Shown piece after piece: positions 56,061 through 64,000 of a stretch of 64,000 nucleotides of DNA. Below the pieces are notes generated by a model. It had not been told where the DNA came from. It did no database searches and saw only the letters and a list, made by a program, of their open reading frames with translations. Origin of the DNA: Acidimicrobiales bacterium (GTDB lineage Bacteria; Actinomycetota; Acidimicrobiia; Acidimicrobiales; CADCSY01). Positions within the stretch are counted from its first letter, which is position 1; every line of letters starts with the position of its first letter. The DNA is taken from the NCBI GenBank assembly GCA_030446545.1, contig JAUJNB010000002.1:62001-126000 (forward strand), read 5' to 3'. The position numbers and the translations under genes are program-made.

Positions 56061-56557
56061 TCCTCTGGTTCGCGGGCATGGCGCTGGTGGCCGTCTGGGT
56101 CGTGTTCCGCGATCCCGCCCTCGATCACCGCCTCGTGGTGGCCGGGGCGCTGCTCCCCGACGTGGTCGACGGGCTCTTGGACCTGCTGGGCCTGGCCGGA
56201 CCGTGGCCGGCCCACACGTTGGCGGCCAACGTCGGCTTCCTGGGCGTGGTGATGCTGGCCACGAGGGGACGGCGCCTCCTGCGGCGCCAACTGCTCGCCC
56301 TGCCCATCGGCACCTTCCTCCATCTGGTCCTCGACGGCGTCTGGGCCGACGCCTCGGTGTTCTGGTGGCCGGGGCTGGGCACCGACGTCGGCTCCCAGAG
56401 GCTGCCCAGCCTCGATCGGGGAACGGCCGACATCGTGCTGGAGCTGGCCGGGCTGGTGGCCCTCATCTGGGTGTGGCGGCGCTTCCGCTTGGCCGAGGCG
56501 CCCCGACGAGCCGTGTTCCTGCGCACCGGTCGGGTCGGTCGCGACCTGGTGACCTGA
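56057..56557 (+). CDS. Membrane-bound metal-dependent hydrolase-like protein (YdjM/DUF457-like)
   Basis: About 167 residues if the TTG at 56057 (overlapping the previous stop, TTGA) is used; a GTG at 56036 in frame would add 7. Four to five membrane helices are seen, with 'DPALDHRLVVAGALLPDVVD' and 'LALPIGTFLHLVLDGVW': the spaced Asp/His residues near helix ends recall the YdjM family of predicted membrane hydrolases. It is convergent with pyk. Confidence 0.65.
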   Translation: MILWFAGMALVAVWVVFRDPALDHRLVVAGALLPDVVDGLLDLLGLAGPWPAHTLAANVGFLGVVMLATRGRRLLRRQLLALPIGTFLHLVLDGVWADASVFWWPGLGTDVGSQRLPSLDRGTADIVLELAGLVALIWVWRRFRLAEAPRRAVFLRTGRVGRDLVT

Positions 56558-56602
56558 CCCACTCCCGTCACGCCGTTCAGCGGCCATGATCCCCACCGCG
56601 TT

Positions 56603-56645
56603 CTTGCGGCGCTGACGGACACCGGCCGTCCGCGACTGCCGCAAG
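56603..56645. repeat. 43-base imperfect palindrome, copy B
   Basis: Outer arms CTTGCGGC/GCCGCAAG (10 pairs if the flanking TT/AA is counted), a 5x5 internal loop, inner CGGAC/GTCCG stem and loop ACCGGCC. Same length and same CTTGCG...CGCAAG ends as copy A in hypF. It lies between two convergent genes and may also act as a two-way terminator. Confidence 0.8.
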
Positions 56646-56657
56646 AAGCGGCCAGGG

Positions 56658-58094
<1,437 letters not shown>

Positions 58095-58417
58095 CCCGCT
58101 CACGCTAGGGGACCACGCCACGCTCCGGCCTGACGGTTGGAGGAACAGCGCGTAGACCCAGCGTTTCCGATTCGGTCCAGCGGTGGGCTGCCGGCCGCAA
58201 CCGCTTCACCCACGGTGATGCTCGAACCCCTGGACCCCATGGGTGCCATGGCGCGGTCGGGTGGCGACCCATCTGAGCCGCTCCGTGCCTCGACCGATCG
58301 TGGACGCGACGAATGGCTGCGCTCTAGCTTGGGTTCGTCAGTCAAGCTGGCTTCGCCCCAGTCCTCGAACCTTCGTCACCTCGCACCCGGTGAAGCCGAG
58401 AAGCCCGAGGAGGAGCG
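58095..58417. other. 323-base divergent intergenic region (pyk / VOC protein)
   Basis: No gene or RNA was recognised. An AGCTTG...CAAGCT stem of six pairs with an 11-base loop lies near 58325-58347. Promoters for both flanking genes must be here, but none is clear enough to place. Confidence 0.4.
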
Positions 58418-58804
58418 ATGGCACTGAACTTGAACAACATCATGTTGGGCTCGGAGGATCCCAAGAGGCTCGCCGACTTCTACACCACGGTCCTGGGCGC
58501 CCCCGACCCCGACTGGAGCGACGACGCCAACGGCTGGTTCGGCTTCCAGGCGGGCGCCGGCAGCATGGCCATCGGGCCCCACAGCGACGTCAGGGGCCCG
58601 AACCAGCAGCCGGGCCGCATCATGCTCAACTTCGAGACGACCGACGTGCAAGGCGAGTTCGAGCGCATCAAGGCAGGGGGTGCCGAGGTCGTGGCCGAGC
58701 CGTACCAACCCCAAGGCGGCCCCGGGATGTCGATGTGCACGTTCGCCGACCCCGACGGCAACTACTTCCAGCTGGCCACGCCCTGGGACCCAGAGTCGAC
58801 CTGA
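58418..58804 (+). CDS. VOC-superfamily (glyoxalase/bleomycin-resistance fold) protein
   Basis: A 128-residue protein with a GAGGAG site 5 bases upstream of the ATG. Two beta-alpha-beta-beta-beta modules: 'NIMLGSEDPKRLADFYTTVL' and 'IMLNFETTDVQGEFERIKAG', ending 'TFADPDGNYFQLATPWDPES'. Small VOC proteins bind a metal and isomerise, extradiol-cleave or sequester small molecules. Only part of the metal set is obvious (Glu in 'NYFQL' position is Gln), so it may be a binding protein. Confidence 0.85.
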   Translation: MALNLNNIMLGSEDPKRLADFYTTVLGAPDPDWSDDANGWFGFQAGAGSMAIGPHSDVRGPNQQPGRIMLNFETTDVQGEFERIKAGGAEVVAEPYQPQGGPGMSMCTFADPDGNYFQLATPWDPEST

Positions 58805-58812
58805 TCTGCGAG

Positions 58813-59199
<387 letters not shown>

Positions 59200-59243
59200 G
59201 TCCCTAGTATGCCCCCGATGGTGGGGGGTGGGGCGCCGGCCGG

Positions 59244-59939
59244 GTGGCGGGCGTGAGCCGGGCCGAGGCGCCGGGCGGCAGCGAGCCCGAGGGATGGAAT
59301 CTCCGCTACCAGGGGAACGAGCCGGTCTTCACCACCGATCCCTCGGACTTGCTCGGACCCGAAACCGGGGGCCTGGTCCCGGGACGGGCCCTCGACCTGG
59401 GTAGCGGAGAGGGTCGCAACGCCCTGTGGCTGGCCCAGCGGGGATGGCGGGTGACCGCCGTCGACTTCTCCGATGTCGGCGTGGCCAAGGCCCGACGCTT
59501 GGCCGAGGGTCTCGGCGTCGAGGTCGACTGGGTGGTGGCCGATTTGCGCTCCTACCACCCCCCAGAGGACACCTTCGATGTGGTCATCCAGTCCTTCGTC
59601 CACCTCCCTGCGAACGAACGGGGAGCGATCCTGCGCCGCGCCTCGGCCGCATTGCGTCCCGGAGGATCGATCCTCGTCGTGGGCTACGACGTCAGCCACC
59701 TCGACCACGGCGCCCCCGGCGGCCCGAGTGACCCCGCCCTACTGCTCACGGTCGACGGCCTGGTGGCCGACCTGGCCGGTCTGGAGATCGAGCGGGCCGA
59801 GCGGAGGCGGGTTCCGGTCGAGGGCGACGAGGAGGACACGGGGCGTTTCGCGGTCGACGTGGTGGTGCGGGCCCGTCGCGTCACCCCCTTCAGGGCCGCT
59901 CGACCAGCCGGGCCTTGGCTCGCCGGCCCGGGAGCTTGA
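59244..59939 (+). CDS. SAM-dependent methyltransferase (TehB-like class I)
   Basis: A 231-residue methyltransferase beginning at a GTG (59244; a second GTG at 59253 is possible). The start 'GWNLRYQGNEPVFTTDPSDL' and motif I 'RALDLGSGEGRNALWLAQRG' followed by 'VTAVDFSDVGVAKARRLAEG' are typical of TehB/UbiE-like enzymes; 'ASAALRPGGSILVVGYDVSH' is the post-I region. The substrate is unknown. Its last 50 bases overlap the end of sbcC on the other strand, adding a variable 'PFRAARPAGPWLAGPGA' tail. Confidence 0.85.
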   Translation: MAGVSRAEAPGGSEPEGWNLRYQGNEPVFTTDPSDLLGPETGGLVPGRALDLGSGEGRNALWLAQRGWRVTAVDFSDVGVAKARRLAEGLGVEVDWVVADLRSYHPPEDTFDVVIQSFVHLPANERGAILRRASAALRPGGSILVVGYDVSHLDHGAPGGPSDPALLLTVDGLVADLAGLEIERAERRRVPVEGDEEDTGRFAVDVVVRARRVTPFRAARPAGPWLAGPGA

Positions 59940-62169
59940 CCACCTCGATGGCGTGGGGGAGCTGGTCTTTGACGTCGTCCTCGTGGGTGACCACCAGGAC
60001 CTGGCGGAAGCGACCCCGGAGCCGCTCCAAGGCACGGAGCATGCGGTCCTTGCGGTCGGCGTCGAGCGGGCCGAAGACCTCGTCGAGCACCAGCAACCCG
60101 ATCTGGCCGCCGGACTGGAAGCACAGGTGCTCGCTGACGGCCACCCGCAGGGCCAGGCTGGCCAGGTCGGCCTCCGAGCCGGAGAAGCGCTCCAGTCCGT
60201 AGGCCACCCCCTGGTCGCAGATGTTGATGCCGTAGCTCTCGGGGTCGACCTGGAGCTCGTCGTACTCGGCGTCGGTGAGCTCAGCGAACAGCGAGGCGGC
60301 CTGGCGGGACAGGCGAGGCCCCACCGCGCCCACCAGCTCGTTGCGAAAGGCGCCCAACATCTCGGCCAGGCGCCCGAGGTGGCGGGCTCGCTCGCTCAAC
60401 GAGTGCAGTTGGAGGTACTGCTCCTGGGCCGCCGTCAGGACCCGACGGGCCTCCTCGGCGCGAGCCTCGTCACGCGCCGCCTGCAGGTCGGCCCGATGAG
60501 CCAACTGGTCGGCACCGTCCTGGGCCTGCTCGGCCAGCTCGAGGACCCGGCGGGCGTCGGCCAGGGCTTGGGGGGAGAAGGCCAGGCCTCGGACCTTGTC
60601 CCGGAGGGTCTCCAGACGGCCGCCGAGGGAGTCACGGTCGTGGCGCTGGGCGGCGCGCTCGACCTCGGCCTGGGGGGCTCGCTCGAGCCGACCGCACAAG
60701 CGCTGACGCTCGGCCTCGGCCTGGCGTCGGCGCTCGATGTCGCGAACCAGGCCCACCTCCTCGCCCGGTTGCAGGGGTGGGTCGAGGGTCGTCGTCACCT
60801 CGTCGAGCGCCAGTCGGGCGGCGTGGGCGGCCGCTCGCTGCTGGTCCCACGTCCGGCGGGCCTGGCGGGCCTGTTCCTCCTCGACCCCGAGACGGTGGGC
60901 TTCGGCCCCCGCGTCGCGGGCCGTGCGGGCCAGGCCGGCCTCCATGCCGACCAGTTGGGCCAGCCGTCGCTCGGCCCTGGTCAGCTCCTCCCGGCGGTGG
61001 GCCTGGACCTGCTCGAAGGCGGTTCCCAGGCACTGGCCGCACAGCGGGCAGTCGGCTTCACCCGTCAGCCCGTCGGCGTCGGCCACCACGGCCGCGGCCT
61101 GCTCCCGGGCCCTCCGGAGCTCGCTCAGCTGGGCCCGCTGGGCCTCGAGGGCCGACTGGGCCACCTCGGCGGCGCGGCGAGCCCCGGCCACCAGGGCGTC
61201 GTCGGGTCCCGATGGCTCCTTGTCGACCACCACGGCGGCCAGCGACCGCTCCGCCCGACGCAGCTCCTCGGCCCGGCGGAGCCGGGCCTCGCTGGCGGCC
61301 AGCCCGACGCCGGCCTCAGCCAGCTCCACCACCCGGACGCGAGCACTTGCCAGGGCGGCCAGCTCGTCGTCGAGGCGGGCCAGTCGCGCTACCGCGGCAT
61401 CGTGCTGGCGCCTGACCTCGCGCCCTTCGGCCCTGAGCGACTCGTGCTCGGCCTCCCGCACGGCGAGCTCGTCGTGGGCTCGGCGGGCCTGGCTGAGCTG
61501 GCGCCGCCGTTCACCGAGCTCGGTGGACATCCGCTCGGCTGCGGCCCTGCTGGTGGCCGCGGTGGCCCGGGCCTGCTCGGCCTCGTGGGCCAGCGCCTCG
61601 GCGTCGGGGAGCAGGGCCCGTACCCGCTCGACGTCACCGTGGGCCGACCGGGCGTCGCGCCGGGCCTGGTCGCGTGCCGAGTCGATGGGCGTGATGCCGA
61701 GCAGTTTGAGCACCAGGTCACGGCGTTTGGCCGGGGTGGTGCCGGCGAAGGCGGCCAACTGCTTCTGCTCGGCGAAGACCGAAGCCCGGAAGGAGGCGTC
61801 GTCCAAGCCCAGGATCGACCGCAGGTAACGATTGGTGTCCCGTACGCCCTCGGCCACATGGTGACCGTCGGCGCTGGCCCGGGCCTTGACGGTGTGGTTG
61901 ACGCCGCTGACCGTGCGCCGGACGGAGTAGAGGTGACCCTCGTGTTCGACCTCGATCTCGACCAGCGCCTCTTCGTCGACGCCCGACGTGCGCACCTGGT
62001 CGTTACCGGTGCGCGACCAACCGAAGAGGGCAAAGGGGATGGACTCCACGAGCGCTGATTTCCCGGCGCCGTTGGCGCCGTAGACCCCCACCAGCCCCGG
62101 CGGGACATCGAGGTCCACCTCGTCGGCGAAGACCCGGTAGTTGCGGAGGCGCAGGCGGGTGACGCGCAT
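59890..62169 (-). CDS. sbcC: Exonuclease subunit SbcC
   Basis: A 759-residue SMC-like ATPase started at the ATG at 62169 (MRVTRLRLRNYRVFADEVDL), 2 bases after the sbcD stop. The N-terminal ATPase half has Walker A 'GVYGANGAGKSALVESI' and '[18 protein letters not shown]'; long coiled coils flank the zinc hook 'ADCPLCGQCLG' near residue 373; the C-terminal half has signature 'ERFSGSEADLASLALRVAVS' and Walker B 'LLVLDEVFGPLD'. With SbcD it opens hairpins and trims DNA ends. It is shorter than E. coli SbcC because of shorter coils, as in other actinobacteria. Confidence 0.95.
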   Translation of the reverse strand: MRVTRLRLRNYRVFADEVDLDVPPGLVGVYGANGAGKSALVESIPFALFGWSRTGNDQVRTSGVDEEALVEIEVEHEGHLYSVRRTVSGVNHTVKARASADGHHVAEGVRDTNRYLRSILGLDDASFRASVFAEQKQLAAFAGTTPAKRRDLVLKLLGITPIDSARDQARRDARSAHGDVERVRALLPDAEALAHEAEQARATAATSRAAAERMSTELGERRRQLSQARRAHDELAVREAEHESLRAEGREVRRQHDAAVARLARLDDELAALASARVRVVELAEAGVGLAASEARLRRAEELRRAERSLAAVVVDKEPSGPDDALVAGARRAAEVAQSALEAQRAQLSELRRAREQAAAVVADADGLTGEADCPLCGQCLGTAFEQVQAHRREELTRAERRLAQLVGMEAGLARTARDAGAEAHRLGVEEEQARQARRTWDQQRAAAHAARLALDEVTTTLDPPLQPGEEVGLVRDIERRRQAEAERQRLCGRLERAPQAEVERAAQRHDRDSLGGRLETLRDKVRGLAFSPQALADARRVLELAEQAQDGADQLAHRADLQAARDEARAEEARRVLTAAQEQYLQLHSLSERARHLGRLAEMLGAFRNELVGAVGPRLSRQAASLFAELTDAEYDELQVDPESYGINICDQGVAYGLERFSGSEADLASLALRVAVSEHLCFQSGGQIGLLVLDEVFGPLDADRKDRMLRALERLRGRFRQVLVVTHEDDVKDQLPHAIEVVKLPGRRAKARLVERP

Positions 62170-62171
62170 GC

Positions 62172-63290
62172 CTAACCCGCCTCCTCTACGGCCCGGACGA
62201 GGTAGTCGTGCCCGAGCCGGCGGATGCCGGTGGCGTCGAAGCCGGTGAGGTCCTGGCCGTCGACGTAGCCGTCCCAGCGGGCGGGCATGGAGGCCAGGTC
62301 GGCCAGGTCGGCCACGGGCATGGCGGCGTCGACGAAGCTGGGTTCGAGTTTGAGGTGCAGGCCGGCACCGGCAGCTTCGTGCACGGCGTGGAGGTCGAGC
62401 AGGCGGTAGGCCTCGGGGTCGACCCCTTCGAGGTAGAGACGGGCCACGGCGCCCTGGGGCACGGCGGCCACCCGCTCGAACACCAGGGCGGCCACCTCTG
62501 CGGGCGACAGGCCGAGGGCGTCGACGGTCGGGAGGGTGACGAGGGGGCGCTGGTGGGGCAGGGCCAGGTGACGGCACTGCCCGGTGTCGGTGTCGAGGAC
62601 CACGATGCCCTTGGGCCGGCCGGGGTCGTCGGCGAAGGTGAAGGTGTCGGTGGAGCCGGCGTACCAGACGCCGGGGCGGACCCGGGTGTGGACGTGGTAG
62701 TGGCCGAGCAGCACCAGGTCGGCCCGCAGCAGCCGGTCGTCGACCTCGATCTCGTTGATGTCGGCGTAGCGACGCTCGACCGACGGAACCAGGGGGTGGG
62801 CCAGCAACAGGTTGGAAGAGTCGAGCGAGCGGGAGGCAGCGGCCTGGTCGAGCGCTTCCACGGTGGCCTCGGCCGTGAGCATCTGGGGCACGGCGTGCAC
62901 CACCAGGCCGGGCAGCTCGATGCGCTCGTAGGCCATGCGGTGGGCGAAGTGCACGTCGGCGCCGAAGGTGTCGGCCAGGGCCGCGTAGGGGCTGGCCGTG
63001 CCGGGGAGCCGGGGCGTGTCGTGGTTGCCGGTGATGACGACCGCAGGGATGCCGTGGTGGCGGATCCGGGCCAGGGCCCGCTGGGCCAGGCGGTAGGACC
63101 GGTAGGTGGGACGGGGGTGGTCGAAGATGTCACCCAGCCACAGCACCGCGTCGGGTGCCTGGGCCAGGGCCAGGTCGACGGCGGCCTCGAAGGACGACTC
63201 GAAGTCGAGCTCGCGCACGTTGACGCCGTCGACGCTGTAAGGCAGATAGGAGCGACCGAGGTGGGCGTCTCCGAGGGCGGCGACCTTCAT
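62172..63290 (-). CDS. sbcD: Exonuclease subunit SbcD
   Basis: A 372-residue Mre11-type nuclease started at the ATG at 63290 (MKVAALGDAHLGRSYLPY). Phosphodiesterase motifs: 'GDAHLGR', 'AVLWLGDIFDHPRPTYRSY', 'AVVITGNHDTPRLPG', 'NLLLAHPLVPSVERRYADI' and 'VLLGHYHVHTRVRPGVWYAG', which carry the Asp, Asn and His ligands for two Mn ions. It is the nuclease partner of SbcC in DNA hairpin cleavage. It is the first gene of the two-gene operon, divergent from the TPP riboswitch. Confidence 0.95.
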   Translation of the reverse strand: MKVAALGDAHLGRSYLPYSVDGVNVRELDFESSFEAAVDLALAQAPDAVLWLGDIFDHPRPTYRSYRLAQRALARIRHHGIPAVVITGNHDTPRLPGTASPYAALADTFGADVHFAHRMAYERIELPGLVVHAVPQMLTAEATVEALDQAAASRSLDSSNLLLAHPLVPSVERRYADINEIEVDDRLLRADLVLLGHYHVHTRVRPGVWYAGSTDTFTFADDPGRPKGIVVLDTDTGQCRHLALPHQRPLVTLPTVDALGLSPAEVAALVFERVAAVPQGAVARLYLEGVDPEAYRLLDLHAVHEAAGAGLHLKLEPSFVDAAMPVADLADLASMPARWDGYVDGQDLTGFDATGIRRLGHDYLVRAVEEAG

Positions 63291-63394
63291 GGGTCCCCAT
63301 GCTAGGAACTGGGTCGGACAGTTACACGGATGTAGTTCCAGACGTGTCATTCGAAAGGCGCGTGACGCCCCCGCCCCCGGGGTGGTAGAACGGC

Positions 63395-63482
63395 GGCAAC
63401 GGGAGCTCGGACGGACCGGGCTGAGAGGGTGCCTGCGGGCACCGACCGCAGACCTGATCCGGGTAATGCCGGCGGAGGGAGC
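63395..63482 (+). promoter_or_regulatory. TPP riboswitch (THI element) of thiC
   Basis: The conserved aptamer blocks are all present: GGGCTGAGAGGGTGCC at 63418-63433, ACCGACC with GACCTGATCCGGGTAATGCC around 63441-63470, then GGCGGAGGGAGC. It binds thiamine pyrophosphate and lowers thiC expression. The 3' strand GGAGGGAG of the aptamer lies 6-8 bases before the thiC TTG, so it is itself the ribosome site and no separate expression platform is needed. Confidence 0.95.
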
Positions 63483-63487
63483 AGAAA

Positions 63488-64000
63488 TTGGACACCGACG
63501 GTGGTGTGCTGGCCGCACAGAAGCGCTATGCGGCGGGGCCCGACGGGCTGCGGGTGCCCTTCCGGGAGGTGGCCCTGCACCCCACCAACGGCCCTGGCGG
63601 GCCGGTGGCCAACGAGGCGGTGCGGCTGTACGACACCAGCGGGCCGGGCAGCGTGCCCGCCCAGGGCCTGCCTGCCCTGCGCCGAGGTTGGATCTTGGCC
63701 CGGGGCGACGTGGAGGCCTATCCGGGGCGTCCGGTGAACCGTCGTGACGACGGTCGCCGGCGGGTGGCCCTGGCCAACGGCAACGGTGGCGCCACCGGTC
63801 CGGGTCGGACGGGCGGCTGCCTGCGGGCGACGAGCGGGGCCAACGTCAGCCAGCTCCACTACGCCCGGCGGGGCGAGATCACCCCGGAGATGGCCTTCGC
63901 CGCTGTCCGTGAGGGGGTGGCGCCCGAGATGGTGCGCGACGAGCTGGCCCGGGGGCGGGCCATCCTGCCCGCCAACGTCAACCACCCCGAGTCCGAGCCG
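63488..64000 (+). CDS. thiC: Phosphomethylpyrimidine synthase ThiC, N-terminal part (cut by window edge)
   Basis: From the TTG at 63488 an uninterrupted frame of 171 codons runs to the last base: '[20 protein letters not shown]', '[20 protein letters not shown]', '[20 protein letters not shown]' and '[19 protein letters not shown]', all matching the ThiC N-terminal and start of the barrel domain. ThiC is the radical-SAM enzyme that makes the thiamine pyrimidine from AIR. The C-terminal CxxC...C cluster motif lies beyond the window. The TTG is chosen because it follows the GGAGGGAG in the riboswitch. Confidence 0.93.
   Translation, partial: MDTDGGVLAAQKRYAAGPDGLRVPFREVALHPTNGPGGPVANEAVRLYDTSGPGSVPAQGLPALRRGWILARGDVEAYPGRPVNRRDDGRRRVALANGNGGATGPGRTGGCLRATSGANVSQLHYARRGEITPEMAFAAVREGVAPEMVRDELARGRAILPANVNHPESEP

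Noticed and set aside
59473-62058. Long plus-strand frame opposite sbcC
   Set aside because: Shadow of the SbcC coding strand. No start context and no motifs, while SbcC shows every family motif.

Overview
The window is about 70% G+C and dense with genes that use GTG and TTG starts freely. It carries actinobacterial markers: a fused 2-oxoglutarate decarboxylase/dehydrogenase (Kgd type), a UvrD2-like helicase with an HRDC tail, a type A RNase P RNA, and an actinobacterial-type (group 1h, formerly group 5) [NiFe] hydrogenase. The best guess is a free-living Actinomycetota, probably Acidimicrobiia; the class is inferred.

Layout. 0-2 kb: small membrane protein, ArsR regulator, orphan FabF-like synthase. 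2-11.3 kb: a leftward set with UbiB-like kinase, secreted subtilase, VanW protein, geranylgeranyl-reductase-type flavoenzyme, PhoD phosphatase and a methyltransferase. 11.9-14 kb: small Cys-pair protein and EttA. 14.2-23.6 kb: kgd, an NYN-S1 protein with a histone-H1-like tail, exonuclease III, an orphan sigma-4 protein and UvrD2. 23.7-40.9 kb: the hydrogenase island. 41.4-46.5 kb: metalloprotease, Kelch membrane protein, FtsH, a small membrane protein and a gene remnant. 46.9-52.9 kb: surface protein, peptide-binding lipoprotein, membrane protein, two CooC/MinD-like ATPases and a sialidase-like surface protein. 53-58.8 kb: class A PBP, zinc-ribbon coiled coil, membrane protein, pyruvate kinase, VOC protein. 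58.8-64 kb: rnpB, methyltransferase, SbcCD, and a TPP riboswitch in front of thiC, which runs off the right edge.

Hydrogenase island. Rightward from 32279 run the small and large subunits, a protease-like protein, a NifU-type protein, an unknown, the HyaD/HycI-type maturation protease, a TPR protein, an unknown, a degenerate biotin-ligase-like protein and another unknown, mostly with overlapping stop and start codons. Leftward from 31970 run a regulator with a Cys/His-rich tail, a PadR regulator, a CooC-like ATPase, HypC, a SIS-HypC fusion, a second SIS protein with a His-rich repeat tail, HypD, HypE and HypF. HypA and HypB are absent here. Two TGTAG-N-CTACA palindromes lie between the two operons and are the likely PadR operators.

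Points of most interest. (1) The CooC-like ATPase at 49752-50489 has an in-frame TGA in a C-x-[TGA]-C motif, followed at the right distance by a perfect seven-pair hairpin with a G in its AGUU loop, as expected for selenocysteine insertion. (2) hypF carries two in-frame palindromic inserts; one shares its 43-base length and both ends with an intergenic palindrome at 56603-56645. (3) The hydrogenase island has an unusual accessory set. A caution applies throughout: nine frameshifts, nearly all one-base losses in G or C runs and seven of them within 29.1-34.8 kb, suggest homopolymer errors in the assembly rather than dead genes.
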